From positions 1 through 64,000 of the forward strand of contig NZ_QFNM01000020.1 in assembly GCF_003248455.1 (NCBI RefSeq): a stretch of DNA of 64,000 bases. The letters run 5' to 3'. The position numbers were made by a program, and so were the translations under genes. Source of the DNA: Brevundimonas sp. (GTDB taxonomy: Bacteria; Pseudomonadota; Alphaproteobacteria; Caulobacterales; Caulobacteraceae). Below are positions 52,039 through 61,146 of this stretch, one piece after another (positions within the stretch are counted from its first letter, which is position 1; every line of letters starts with the position of its first letter). Below the pieces are notes generated by a model, which worked only from the letters and a program-made list of their open reading frames with translations, ran no database searches and was not told where the DNA came from.

Positions 52039-52173
52039 TCGACGCCCGACGCTGACCCGGATATGCTGTCGCGCTCGACCATGACCAAATCGCGACCGTG
52101 GCGGTATGCCCCGCTCTCGACGGAAGATCGAGTCGGATTGAGTTAACGGCGATGACGCCGCAGGAGATCAGGG

Positions 52174-52425
52174 TTGCAATACGCCGATATCGCCGCCGCC
52201 ATCGCGGGCGGACTGCTTCTGGCCTGGATCGCGGACTTGGTGACGGGACGTCGCGGCTTCGGCGGGACCTCGTTGGTGTCGGGCGTCGGCCTGGCTTGCG
52301 GCTGGTTCCTGGCGGTGCGGGTCTTCGCGGTCGGCGCCATGGACAGCTGGGTCTGGGTTCCCTGGGCCTTGGTGGGATCGGCCCTGTGCCTGGGCGCCTT
52401 CTTCCTGTTCAGGAACAAGCGCTGA
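52174..52425 (+). CDS. Small membrane protein, GlsB/YeaQ-like
   Basis: 83 residues from TTG 52174 with GGAG seven bases upstream. Three hydrophobic segments (about 4-22, 33-53, 59-79) and Gly-rich loops (GRRGFGGTSLVSGVG) resemble the transglycosylase-associated YeaQ/YmgE membrane family, though short. Its stop overlaps the ATG of the DUF2842 gene (TGATG). Confidence 0.6.
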   Translation: MQYADIAAAIAGGLLLAWIADLVTGRRGFGGTSLVSGVGLACGWFLAVRVFAVGAMDSWVWVPWALVGSALCLGAFFLFRNKR

Positions 52426-52636
52426 TGCCGCCCCGCGCGCGTCGATTCGTCGCCGCGATCGGCGTTCTGGCCTTCCTGGCCTTCTGGGTCTGGGGACTGA
52501 TCGCGTTGCGCGCGATGTTGCCCCTTCCGCCTGGATCGACTTCGCCTTCTTTGGCCTCGGCGGCGCCGCCTGGGGCCTGCCTCTTATTCCGCTGCTGAAA
52601 TGGGCCGAGGGGGGCCGAGACCGAAAAAGGCGATGA
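52425..52636 (+). pseudogene. DUF2842 membrane protein with a one-base frameshift
   Basis: The first 35 or so residues (FVAAIGVLAFLAFWVWGLIA, then LRAMLPLP) read normally; after about 52530 the expected WIDFAFFGLGGAAWGLPLIP continues in the +1 frame to a stop at 52634-52636. Joining the two frames gives about 71 residues with two membrane segments, the DUF2842 length and pattern. A single missing base in a CCGCC run explains it. The unshifted frame ends at 52598 with unrelated sequence. Either a fresh pseudogene or a sequencing error. Confidence 0.75.
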
Positions 52637-52759
52637 GGTCGCCCGTCAGGACCACCCCGCCACGATAGCTGCGATAGCTTCGTGGCGTTGTTCTTCGGCG
52701 ACGTTGGAACTAAAACGCGTTCCGCGCACCTTGGCGTATAGTCACGCTTGTCAACAACC

Positions 52760-53308
52760 ATGAAGTCCGCTCGTTCGTCCGTCTTCCTGCCTGTTCTCGC
52801 GCTGGCGCTGTCCGGCGTCGGAGCCTGCGCCTCCATCCCCGGGATGTCGGGCGTTCAGGTCAACCGCGAGGAGGCGGCGCGCGGCGGCAAGACCTTCGGC
52901 GAAGGCGTGGCGGACGCGGCCACCGCTCCGCTGGACGACCTCAACCTGCGTCGGGAGGCGGTTCCCGAAGTCCTGATCTCGGCCCGTCGAGCGCCCTATG
53001 GGACCGAGGGGCTGCGCCGCTGCTCGGCTGTCATCGCCCAGATCGATCACCTGGACGAGGCCTTGGGTCCAGATGTCGACCAGCCCCAACCCGCCGCCGG
53101 CACGGGCGAGACCGCGGCCAACGCCGCCCTCGACGTGGTCCGCGACACAGCGACGGACTTCATTCCGCTCAGAAGCTGGGTGCGCCGCCTGTCCGGCGCA
53201 GCGGCCCATGACCGGGAGGTTCAGGCGGCGATCCGCGCCGGCTTGGTCCGCCGCGGCTTCCTGAAGGGCGTCGCCCACCAGCGCCGCTGCACGCGGGCCG
53301 AGGGCTGA
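52760..53308 (+). CDS. Hypothetical lipoprotein
   Basis: 182 residues from ATG 52760; a TTG at 52748 adds four residues. Signal peptide with lipobox SGVGAC (Cys23). The mature region has RREAVPEVLISARRAPYG near 72, CSAVIAQIDHLDEALGPD near 92, and a basic helical C-terminus with RSWVRRLSGAAAHDREV. The pattern resembles unnamed conserved proteins of Caulobacterales; no function can be assigned. Confidence 0.75.
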   Translation: MKSARSSVFLPVLALALSGVGACASIPGMSGVQVNREEAARGGKTFGEGVADAATAPLDDLNLRREAVPEVLISARRAPYGTEGLRRCSAVIAQIDHLDEALGPDVDQPQPAAGTGETAANAALDVVRDTATDFIPLRSWVRRLSGAAAHDREVQAAIRAGLVRRGFLKGVAHQRRCTRAEG

Positions 53309-53377
53309 TCGATCGTCGAGGGACGCCGACGCCGCCTCTCGAGCGTTTGCTTTCCAGACCCGGCCATCTGGGTGCGT

Positions 53378-53566
53378 TTAGAGCTTCGATGAAAGGCGTC
53401 GCCGGATGGTGCGACGCAGAACGTGGATCGCGGCCATGACTGTGAAGGCGTCGTTGTCGGGCGGCTCCGAGACCTCGGCCGACCCTGGCGCGCGCAAGAT
53501 CTCCAGTCCGCGTCGCGTCGCGTCGTTCGGCTTGCGATCCAGCCCGCGACCCTCGAAAGAAATCAC
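53378..53566 (-). CDS. Possible small protein near tRNA-Pro
   Basis: 62 residues from a GTG at 53566, containing LEILRAPGSAEVSEPPDND and a basic C-terminus RRTIRRRLSSKL. GC-rich third positions and a position just after a hairpin support it weakly. No domain recognised. The opposite strand is also open, so this may be spurious. Confidence 0.35.
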   Translation of the reverse strand: MISFEGRGLDRKPNDATRRGLEILRAPGSAEVSEPPDNDAFTVMAAIHVLRRTIRRRLSSKL

Positions 53567-53602
53567 GGATTGTGCCCCATATGCGCCCCAAAGCGGATTT
53601 GC

Positions 53603-53630
53603 GAAGGGGCCGCCGAACGGCGGCCCCTTC
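53603..53630. terminator. Hairpin downstream of tRNA-Pro(GGG)
   Basis: Perfect 12-bp stem (53603-53614 with 53619-53630) and a four-base loop, 27 bases beyond the 3' end of the minus-strand tRNA. No long T-tract; likely a terminator or 3'-end barrier for the tRNA transcript. Confidence 0.6.
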
Positions 53631-53656
53631 AGAACCATTCAAATCAGCGATTCAGA

Positions 53657-53733
<77 letters not shown>

Positions 53734-53792
53734 AAGGCGCTCCCTATAGACGGGGGGACCGGTGATCGCAAACGCTAAAACGACTTATCCAC

Positions 53793-54197
53793 CTACGGCG
53801 ATAGAACGGCGTCCAGACGCGCCTTCGCCTGCTCGAGATCGCGGAGAAGCCGCTGCAAAGCCGAGGTTTCCAGCGCCCCGTCATCCACCGGCGGCGACGA
53901 ATCCAGCGCGCCGTCCTCGATCAGAGCGGCGACCTCGGCCCCGACCAGCTTCTTCAGTCCCTGCTCTCTGTGCAGACGCTGCACGCCCCGGATCGTCAGC
54001 CCGTCGTCGTGCAACAGCCGCTTGACGGCCTTCAGCACCAGCACATCCTGCGGGCGATAAAACCGCCGCCCTCCGGCGCGTTTCACCGGCGTCACGAAGT
54101 CGAACTTGGTTTCCCAGAAACGCAGCACGTGCTGAGGAGCCCCGACCTCTTCGGCGGCTTCGGAAATGGTGCGAAAGGCGCCGGCGCTCTTGGCCAC
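53793..54197 (-). CDS. MerR-family DNA-binding regulator
   Basis: 134 residues from GTG 54197; the frame is open further but would overlap ihfA. A winged-helix MerR domain occupies the first 80 residues: TISEAAEEVGAPQHVLRFWE, RRFYRPQDVLVLKAVKRLLH and GLTIRGVQRLHREQGL. The remaining tail is short and acidic/Pro-rich with a final helix, and has no obvious effector-binding cysteines. It lies five bases after ihfA, a constant pairing in alphaproteobacteria; targets unknown. Confidence 0.88.
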   Translation of the reverse strand: MAKSAGAFRTISEAAEEVGAPQHVLRFWETKFDFVTPVKRAGGRRFYRPQDVLVLKAVKRLLHDDGLTIRGVQRLHREQGLKKLVGAEVAALIEDGALDSSPPVDDGALETSALQRLLRDLEQAKARLDAVLSP

Positions 54198-54202
54198 CGG
54201 AA

Positions 54203-54511
54203 TCAGGCCTCGACGACGGCGTCGTGAACCCGGCTTTTCATGATCTGGGAGGCGCGGAAGCTGATGACCCGGCGCGGGTTGATGGCCGCCGGCTCGCCCG
54301 TCTTGGGATTGCGCCCCATGCGCGCGCGCTTCTCGCGGACCTGGAAGACGCCGAAGCCCGACAGCTTCACCGTCTCGCCGCGTTCCAGCGATTCGACGAT
54401 CAGCTCCAGCGTCCGTTCGACCAGGGCCGAACACTCCTGGCGGGACAGGCCGACCTCGTCATGCACCGCCTCGCAAAGGTCGGCGCGGGTCACAGTCTGC
54501 TGGCCTGCCAT
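54203..54511 (-). CDS. ihfA: Integration host factor subunit alpha
   Basis: 102 residues from ATG 54511. HU/IHF fold: VTRADLCEAVHDEVGLSRQE, VKLSGFGVFQVREKRARMG and the DNA-intercalating arm GRNPKTGEPAAINPRRVISF in parts, with the conserved proline at its tip. IHF bends DNA at promoters and recombination sites. Downstream of fabH in the plsX-fabH-ihfA-merR order. Confidence 0.95.
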   Translation of the reverse strand: MAGQQTVTRADLCEAVHDEVGLSRQECSALVERTLELIVESLERGETVKLSGFGVFQVREKRARMGRNPKTGEPAAINPRRVISFRASQIMKSRVHDAVVEA

Positions 54512-54587
54512 CGTATCCCCCGCTCGTGCGATCCAATCGCCGTCATAGGGACGCAAAGTCCCCAAAAAATCAATGCCGCTAGCCGAT

Positions 54588-55565
54588 TTAGAGCCTCAGG
54601 GCGCAGGCGCCCCAGGTCAGGCCGCCGCCCATGGCCTCCAACAGCACCATGTCGCCCTTCTTGATCCGTCCATCCTGGATCGCGGCGTCCAGCGCCAGCG
54701 GAATGGACGCGGCCGAGGTGTTGGCGTGCATGGCCACGGTCGAGATCACCTTGTTCTCGTCCAGGCCCAGCCGGTCTCCGACGCCCTTGATGATCCTCTG
54801 GTTGGCTTGGTGGGGCACGAACCAGTCCACGTCCGAAATCTGAATGTCCGCGGCGCCGCAGGCGGCGGTGATGCCTTCGGCGATATTGACGACGGCGTGG
54901 CGGAAGACCTGGTTGCCGGCCATGCGCAGATGCCCGACCGTGCCCGTCGTCGCCGGCCCGCCATCGACATAAAGGAGATCGGCCTTGGAGCCGTCGGCGC
55001 GCAAGGCGAAGCCCAGCAGCCCCTGGTCGTCCGACGTCCCCTGCCCTTCGCGCGGCTCCAGCACCACGGCCCCCGCGCCGTCGCCGAACAGGACGCAGGT
55101 GGTCCGGTCGGTCCAGTCCATCAGCCGGGTCATTTCCTCGGCCCCGATCACCAGGGCGCATTTCGACAGACCCCGCGCCACGAAGCCGTCGGCGACGCCG
55201 AGCGCATAAACGAAGCCCGAGCAGACCGCCTGGACGTCGAAGGCCACGCCCACGCCCGCGCCCAGCTTGCTCTGGACGATGGAGGCCACCGCGGGAAAGG
55301 TCATGTCCGGCGTCGTCGTCGCCACGACGATCAGGTCGACGTCCGTCGACGCCTTGCCGGCGTCGGCCAGGGCCTTCCTGGCGGCCTCGACCGCCAGGTC
55401 GCTGGTCGGCTGATCGTCGCGCGCCTTGTGGCGCTGCTTGATGCCGGTGCGTTCCTGGATCCATTCGTCGGACGTGTCGACGATCTTGGCCAGGTCGGCG
55501 TTGGTGACGACCTGCTCCGGCAGGTACGAGCCGACGCCGGTGACGACGCTGCGGGTGACGCTCAC
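54588..55565 (-). CDS. fabH: 3-oxoacyl-ACP synthase III
   Basis: 325 residues from GTG 55565, which overlaps the plsX stop (GTGA). GVGSYLPEQVVTNADLAK at the start, catalytic Cys in FDVQAVCSGFVYAL near 112, His in WFVPHQANQRIIKG near 246 and Asn in AMHANTSAASIPLAL near 276 complete the Cys-His-Asn triad. It starts fatty-acid synthesis by condensing acetyl-CoA with malonyl-ACP. Part of the phospholipid/fatty acid operon. Confidence 0.97.
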   Translation of the reverse strand: MSVTRSVVTGVGSYLPEQVVTNADLAKIVDTSDEWIQERTGIKQRHKARDDQPTSDLAVEAARKALADAGKASTDVDLIVVATTTPDMTFPAVASIVQSKLGAGVGVAFDVQAVCSGFVYALGVADGFVARGLSKCALVIGAEEMTRLMDWTDRTTCVLFGDGAGAVVLEPREGQGTSDDQGLLGFALRADGSKADLLYVDGGPATTGTVGHLRMAGNQVFRHAVVNIAEGITAACGAADIQISDVDWFVPHQANQRIIKGVGDRLGLDENKVISTVAMHANTSAASIPLALDAAIQDGRIKKGDMVLLEAMGGGLTWGACALRL

Positions 55566-56635
55566 TGGACGGTTTCTCCGGCGGGTGCGGTCGGTTTGGC
55601 GTGGTCGAAGACGACGCCGAGTTTGCCCAGATTGTCGCCCACCTTGCTCATATAATCGCTGCGGGCCAGATCGACGGCGATGCGGATGGCGGCGCCGAAC
55701 CCCTTGGCGTCGGCCCCGCCATGGCTTTTCACGACGATGCCGTTCAGGCCCAGCAAGGGGCCGCCGTTGATGGCGCTGGGATCGATCTTCTGGCGCATCT
55801 TCTTCAGGGCGGGCATGGCGATGGCCGCCCCCAGCTTGGACTGGAGGTTGGAGGTCAAAGCCTCCCTCAGCAGGGCCGATATGTAGCGGGCCGTGCCTTC
55901 GGCGGTCTTGAGGGCGATGTTGCCGGTGAAGCCGTCGGTGACGACCACGTCCACCGTGCCCTTGGCGATGTCGTCGCCCTCGACGAACCCATGATAATTC
56001 AGGTCGAACGGCCCGTCGCGCAGGATGGCGTGCGCCTCCTTGACCTGTTCGTTGCCCTTCATGTCTTCCGAACCGACGTTCAGCAGGCCGATGGAGGGCC
56101 GCGCCACGCCGTGCACGGCCGACTGGAAGGCTTCGCCCATGATGGCGAACTCGACCAGTTGCTCGGCGTCGCTGCCGATGTTGGCGCCCACGTCCAGGAC
56201 CGCCGTATGGCCTTTGAAGGTCGGCCAGCTGGCGACGATGGCGGGCCGTTCCAGCCCCGGCGCGGACATCCGCAGGATCAGCTTGGCGATAGCCATCAGG
56301 GCGCCGGTGTTGCCGGCCGAGACGATGCCGCCCGCTTCGCCGGTCTTCACGACTTCGATGGCGTTCCACAGGCTGGAGCCCTTGCCGCGCCGCATGGCCT
56401 GGGCGGGCTTTTCATCCATCGCCACCACCTTGTCCGTATGGCGAATCTCCACCATGTCGGCCGGCAGGTTGCAGCGCGCCAGATGCGCCCGGATCTGGCC
56501 CTCGTCCCCATGCAGCAGGAAACGGACGCCGTCGCCGCCGTGGACGGAGAGATAGCTGCGGATGCCGGGAACGACGACGGACGGCCCGTGATCGCCGCCC
56601 ATGGCGTCAAGCGAGATCGTAACTGGGGTGAGCAA
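55562..56635 (-). CDS. plsX: Phosphate acyltransferase PlsX
   Basis: 357 residues from TTG 56635, supported by AAGAGG five bases upstream. ISLDAMGGDHGPSVVVPGI is the defining N-terminus; IVSAGNTGALMAIAKLIL, LDVGANIGSDAEQLVEFA and GFTGNIALKTAEGTARYI follow. It converts acyl-ACP to acyl-phosphate, the first step of phosphatidic acid synthesis with PlsY. Coupled to fabH. Confidence 0.96.
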   Translation of the reverse strand: MLTPVTISLDAMGGDHGPSVVVPGIRSYLSVHGGDGVRFLLHGDEGQIRAHLARCNLPADMVEIRHTDKVVAMDEKPAQAMRRGKGSSLWNAIEVVKTGEAGGIVSAGNTGALMAIAKLILRMSAPGLERPAIVASWPTFKGHTAVLDVGANIGSDAEQLVEFAIMGEAFQSAVHGVARPSIGLLNVGSEDMKGNEQVKEAHAILRDGPFDLNYHGFVEGDDIAKGTVDVVVTDGFTGNIALKTAEGTARYISALLREALTSNLQSKLGAAIAMPALKKMRQKIDPSAINGGPLLGLNGIVVKSHGGADAKGFGAAIRIAVDLARSDYMSKVGDNLGKLGVVFDHAKPTAPAGETVQ

Positions 56636-56751
56636 AGGGACCTCTTATGGCCGCGTCGACCTTGTCGCGCGACGCTTGGTTGGGCGCTGGACGATAGCGC
56701 CGACGCCGGGGGATGCAACCACCCGGCCCCTGCGTCAACCTTGACCAAGTC

Positions 56752-57270
56752 TCAGTCCTGCGCGTCGCGATCCTTCAACGCCTTCAAGGCGGCGAAAGGC
56801 GAAATCTCGTTGGGCTCCTGCGGTTGCACGAACGCCGCACCCGGCTTGCGGGGGAACGGGTCCAGGGACAGCACCAACTGCTCCACCGCATATTGGCCCA
56901 GGTCGATCTTCCCGTCCTCGATCAGGTCGGCGCCGTCCTCGTCCAGGGTGATCTCGATCTCGTCGGTTTGCTCCGGCGCCGCCTCGGCCAGCTGGATGGA
57001 GAAATGTCGATCCACATCCACCGGCAGCGGCTCCAGCGTCAGACCGCAGGTCTGGACGGCGTGGGCGACGACGCGGCCCTTCATCGTCCATTCGCCGCTG
57101 GACGGGGTGGGCTTGATCTCGAAATCGACCGCGAACCCCTCCAGACCCTGCAAGTCCAGGGCGCGGGCGATTCGCTGGCGGGCCTCCGCGTCCGGCTCCA
57201 GCCGCCGGCTCAGGCCCGCGCCGATCTGATTGATGCGAACCACGTCGCTGAAAGGAGGCGTCATGCTCAT
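56752..57270 (-). CDS. yceD: YceD/DUF177 family protein
   Basis: 172 residues from ATG 57270; TTG 57279 and ATG 57264 are alternatives. Central VAHAVQTCGLTLEPLPVDVD and FSIQLAEAA-rich region, acidic stretch LDEDGADLIEDGKIDLGQYAVEQL in parts, and PRKPGAAF near 150 match DUF177. In most bacteria it sits beside rpmF or plsX and is linked to 23S rRNA metabolism; the first of the paired cysteines is missing here (only C82-type Cys visible). Just downstream of the Cbp3-like gene. Confidence 0.85.
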   Translation of the reverse strand: MSMTPPFSDVVRINQIGAGLSRRLEPDAEARQRIARALDLQGLEGFAVDFEIKPTPSSGEWTMKGRVVAHAVQTCGLTLEPLPVDVDRHFSIQLAEAAPEQTDEIEITLDEDGADLIEDGKIDLGQYAVEQLVLSLDPFPRKPGAAFVQPQEPNEISPFAALKALKDRDAQD

Positions 57271-57275
57271 CTCGT

Positions 57276-57800
57276 TCAAACCTCGGCCCAGGCCGGCGTC
57301 GCCAGCACGGCCTTGAAATCCTGCTCCGCCAGGCGCGCACGGCTGGACAGGGCGTATTCCGCCAGGGCGGCGGCGTGTTCGGCCTGCGGCTCGGCATAGA
57401 CGTTACGGGCCATCGCCTGCGACAGGACAGTGGCGTCCCCGCTCCGCAGCGGCCCTTCATAGGCGTTCATCCGACCATAGACGGCCTCGCCCAGCTTGCG
57501 CATCTTCTTGGCGACCGACACGTCGCCCACGCCCTCTTCGCGCAATGCATGATCCAGCGCCGAGACATAGACGTCGAACACCGCCTGGGCGGCGTCGCGT
57601 CCCTGGGCCGTGTCCTCGTCGCGCAACCGCAACACAAGCAGCAGCACGTGCAGCGTATAAAGCTCGAATCGGGCGTCTATGCGGTCGGCCACGCCCAGCC
57701 GCGTATAGAAGGCCGGATTGCGCGCCTGCGCCACCGCCCTGGCGTACAGATCGTCGCCGATGCGCGGCCCGGATCGCGGTTTGAACAGGTTTTTCAGCAT
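57276..57800 (-). CDS. Ubiquinol-cytochrome c chaperone (Cbp3/UQCC1-like)
   Basis: 174 residues from ATG 57800 (a TTG three codons earlier is possible). The Cbp3 domain is seen in AQARNPAFYTRLGVADRID, RFELYTLHVLLLVLRLR and LREEGVGDVSVAKKMRKLGEAVYGRM in parts. Mitochondrial homologues assist cytochrome b synthesis and bc1 complex assembly. Overlaps the yceD region slightly and is divergent from bamE (91 bases between starts). Confidence 0.88.
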   Translation of the reverse strand: MLKNLFKPRSGPRIGDDLYARAVAQARNPAFYTRLGVADRIDARFELYTLHVLLLVLRLRDEDTAQGRDAAQAVFDVYVSALDHALREEGVGDVSVAKKMRKLGEAVYGRMNAYEGPLRSGDATVLSQAMARNVYAEPQAEHAAALAEYALSSRARLAEQDFKAVLATPAWAEV

Positions 57801-57891
57801 GGGTTCCAACGGCCCCTTTTCCGCCGCGCCGTTGAACTAGGACGCAGGTCCGTCTAGGTCAAAGACCTTGTTCTCTCGCAGGCGCCCGACC

Positions 57892-58371
57892 ATGTCCCGT
57901 TTCGTCCCGCTTTTCGCCGCCGTTTCGCTGGCTGGTCTCAGCGCCGCCTGCGCGCCCGTCATCGGCTCGAACGGCTTCCAGGCCATCGACGCCAAGCCTC
58001 AGGACGTGGTCGCCGGGACCGACACCAAGGAGACGGTGCTGGCCAAGCTGGGTTCGCCGTCGACCACCTCGACCTTCGAACCGAACCAGGTCTGGTACTA
58101 CATCAGCCAGACGACCGAGAAATACACCTACAACCTGCCCAAGGTCTCCAGCCGCACCGTGACCGAAATCACCTTCGCGCCCGGCGGGGACCAGGTGGCG
58201 TCGGTGCGGACCCTGGGTCTGAACGACGGCGAGGACATCGCCATGAACCGCAACGAGACCCCGACGCGCGGCCGCGAATTGACGGTGCTTGAACAACTGC
58301 TGGGCAATGTGGGTCGCGGTCAGTTGCCGCGCACGGACGAGGACGCCCCCGGTCAACGCCGCCCCGACTGA
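57892..58371 (+). CDS. bamE: Outer membrane assembly lipoprotein BamE
   Basis: 159 residues from ATG 57892; an upstream TTG (57868) would precede the signal peptide with charged residues. Lipobox LSAAC (Cys20). The SmpA/OmlA domain has VVAGTDTKETVLAKLGSPSTT near 47 (in parts) and VWYYISQTTEKYTYNLP near 73. A charged tail after residue 110 extends beyond the usual domain. BamE supports BamA/BamD in beta-barrel insertion. Followed by a strong hairpin. Confidence 0.92.
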   Translation: MSRFVPLFAAVSLAGLSAACAPVIGSNGFQAIDAKPQDVVAGTDTKETVLAKLGSPSTTSTFEPNQVWYYISQTTEKYTYNLPKVSSRTVTEITFAPGGDQVASVRTLGLNDGEDIAMNRNETPTRGRELTVLEQLLGNVGRGQLPRTDEDAPGQRRPD

Positions 58372-58397
58372 CATCGGGCGACAGACCGGATATGCAA

Positions 58398-58425
58398 ACG
58401 GCCCGGAGATCGCTCTCCGGGCCGT
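58398..58425. terminator. Bidirectional hairpin terminator between bamE and hppA
   Basis: Perfect 12-bp stem (58398-58409 with 58414-58425) and a TCGC loop, the same geometry and loop as the hairpin at 21233-21260. Lies between convergent stops at 58371 and 58446. Confidence 0.78.
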
Positions 58426-58445
58426 CGTCATTTCAGGGCGCGGTC

Positions 58446-60597
58446 CTAACCGACCGACCCGCTGGCCAGAACCGCCAACAGCAGCAGGGCCACGATGTTG
58501 GTGATCTTGATCATCGGGTTCACCGCCGGGCCGGAGGTGTCCTTGTAGGGGTCGCCGACCGTGTCGCCGGTCACGGCCGCCTTATGGGCTTCCGAGCCCT
58601 TGCCGTGGACGACGCCGTTCTTGTCGGTGAAGCCTTCCTCGATCAGCTTCTTGGCGTTGTCCCAGGCGCCGCCGCCCGAGGTCATCGAAATGGCCACGAA
58701 CAGGCCGGTGACGATCACCCCCATCAACATGGCGCCCAGGGCCGCGAAGGCGTTGGCCTTGTCCGAGATCGCAAGCACAGCCACGAACAGGACGATGGGC
58801 GACAGGACCGGCAGCAGCGACGGCGCGATCATCTCGCGGATCGCCGCCTTGGTCAGGATGTCGACCGCCCGGCCGTACTCCGGCTTGACCTGATAGGTCA
58901 TGATGCCGGGATTCTCGCGGAATTGGCGGCGCACTTCGGCGACGACCGATTCGGCCGCCCGCCCCACGGCCATCATCGACATCCCCCCGAATAGAAAGGG
59001 CAGCAGCCCCCCGAACAGCAGGCCGACGACGACATAGGGGTTGGTCAGATCGAAGGCGATCGGCCCCATATTGGCGAAGAACGGATAGTCCGCCGGGTTG
59101 GCCGAGAAATACTGCAGATCCGACGTATAGGCCGCGAACAGCACCAACGCCCCCAGGCCCGCCGAGCCGATGGCGTAGCCCTTGGTCACGGCCTTGGTCG
59201 TGTTGCCCACGGCATCGAGCGCATCCGTCGAATGCCGCACCTCGGCCGGCAGGCCCGCCATTTCGGCGATGCCGCCGGCGTTGTCGGTCACGGGTCCGAA
59301 GGCGTCCAGCGCCACGATCATGCCCGCCACGCCCAGCATGGTGGTGGTGGCGATGGCGATGCCGAACAGGCCCGCCAACTGGAAGCTGACGACGATGCCG
59401 GCGATGATGGTCAGGGCCGGAAGGGCCGTGGCCTCCAGCGACACCGCCAGACCCTGGATGACATTGGTGCCGTGGCCGGAGACAGAGGCGTTGGCCACCG
59501 ACCGCACGGGCCGGAAGCCCGAGCCGGTGTAGTATTCCGTCACCACGACGATGGCCGCCGTCACGCCCAGCCCGACCAGGCCGGACCAGAACAGGGCCAT
59601 CGGCTGGATCTCCAGCCCGCCTGCGGTGACGATCGGCCCCGTCACCATCTGGTCGATCACCCACCAGACCGCGCCGATGGACAGGACGCCGGTCACGATC
59701 AGTCCCTGATAGAGGGCGCCCATGATGTTGCGGCTCTTGCCCAGTCGCACGAAGAAGCTGCCGACGATGGAGGTGACGATGCAGACCGCGCAGATCGCCA
59801 GCGGCAGCGCCATCATCACGTCCACATAGGGCTGGTCGCGGAAGAAGATGGCGGCCAGCACCATGGTCGCCACCGTCGTCACCGCGTAGGTTTCGAACAG
59901 ATCGGCGGCCATGCCGGCGCAGTCGCCGACATTGTCGCCGACATTGTCGGCGATGGTAGCGGCGTTGCGGGGATCGTCCTCTGGGATTCCCGCCTCGACC
60001 TTGCCCACCATGTCGCCGCCCACGTCCGCGCCCTTGGTGAAGATGCCGCCGCCGAGCCGCGCGAAGATGGAGATCAGCGAGGCGCCGAAGCCCAGCGCCA
60101 CCAGGCCGTCGATCACTTCGCGCCCGGTGGACGCCAGCCCCAGATGCTGGGTCAGCACGATGTAATAGCCCGACCGACACACCGATCAGGGCGCCGCCGG
60201 CCACGAACATGCCCGTAATGGCGCCGGAGCGGAACGCCAGGTCCAGCCCCTTGGCCAGTCCCTCGGACGCAGCCTGGGCCGTACGGACGTTGGCGCGCAC
60301 CGAGATCAGCATCCCCGCATAGCCCGCCGCGCCGGACAGGACCGCCCCGATCAGGAAGCCGACGGCGGCGTAGACGCCGATCAGGAAATAGGCGGCGATC
60401 AGGATCACGATCCCCACCATGCCGATGGTCAGATATTGCCGCTTCAGATAGGCGGAAGCGCCTTCCTGAATCGCGGCTGCGATCTCTCGCATCTTGTCGT
60501 TGCCGGTGCTCGCCTTCATCAGCACGGCCGTCTGGACGGCGCCGTAAAGCACCGCCAGGACACCGGCCGCGAAGACCAGCGTGAGATAAGTCGTCAT
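58446..60597 (-). pseudogene. hppA: Membrane H+-translocating pyrophosphatase with a one-base frameshift
   Basis: About 716 residues if corrected. The first part (ATG 60597, MTTYLTLVFAAGVLAVLYG to GGALIGVSVG) is intact; at about 60172 the frame shifts, and YYIVLTQHLGLASTGREVID continues in another frame to the stop at 58446. One extra G in GTCGGGC explains it. The second part holds the substrate motifs GGDMVGKVEAGIPEDDPRN and TIADNVGDNVGDCAGMAADL. GNTTKAVTKG carries lysine at the position linked to K+ independence. It pumps protons at the cost of pyrophosphate. Likely a sequence error in a functional gene. Confidence 0.85.
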
Positions 60598-60849
60598 TGG
60601 CGTTTCCATGCCCTTGCAAACAGGCGCGCGGGCCTGGAGCGGCGGGCGGGCGTTATCGCCTCTGTCCGCCTTCCGGTCCCCCCGCGCGCGGCGAACGCAT
60701 CATCGCGTCCCTTGGGATTTGCATATCGACGGTGTCACGACGCGAACCGCGATGCAATCGGGCAGCCCAACCGCCGCTAGGGGGACAAGCTGTGACGGTT
60801 GCGATGTCTGGCGTCTCGTGAGACTGTTCGTCGGAACGAGGGTTTCCAA

Positions 60850-61146
60850 ATGATCTTGACCGTCCTGTTTATTGCTGGAGCCTTAGCTTTTCAGGATCGA
60901 CCGGCAACATCGGCGCCGGCGGCCGTCGCCGCCCAGCCTGAACCGCCCGCTCAGACGGCGCCGCAAAGACCACGCCGTATCTGTGAAACCCGGGCCTTGA
61001 CCGGTCGACGGCTAGAGCAGCGCATCTGCTACACGCCGGAGCAATATGCCGAGATGGTGGCGATCAAGCGCAGGGAGGCCGAGGAAATGGTCGCCCGCGG
61101 CATCAATCAAGACGACGCCCGCGCAGCGGGCGGCATACCCCGTTAG
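60850..61146 (+). CDS. Small secreted hypothetical protein
   Basis: 98 residues from ATG 60850. A short hydrophobic N-terminus (MILTVLFIAGALAF) acts as signal; a Pro/Ala/Gln linker follows, then RRICETRALTGRRLEQRICY with two cysteines probably forming a disulfide, and a helical end YAEMVAIKRREAEEMV. The Cys-x-TG-x-RL-x-Cys pattern recurs in many small periplasmic proteins of Caulobacterales and sphingomonads, of unknown role. Convergent with the next gene, overlapping four bases. Confidence 0.75.
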   Translation: MILTVLFIAGALAFQDRPATSAPAAVAAQPEPPAQTAPQRPRRICETRALTGRRLEQRICYTPEQYAEMVAIKRREAEEMVARGINQDDARAAGGIPR

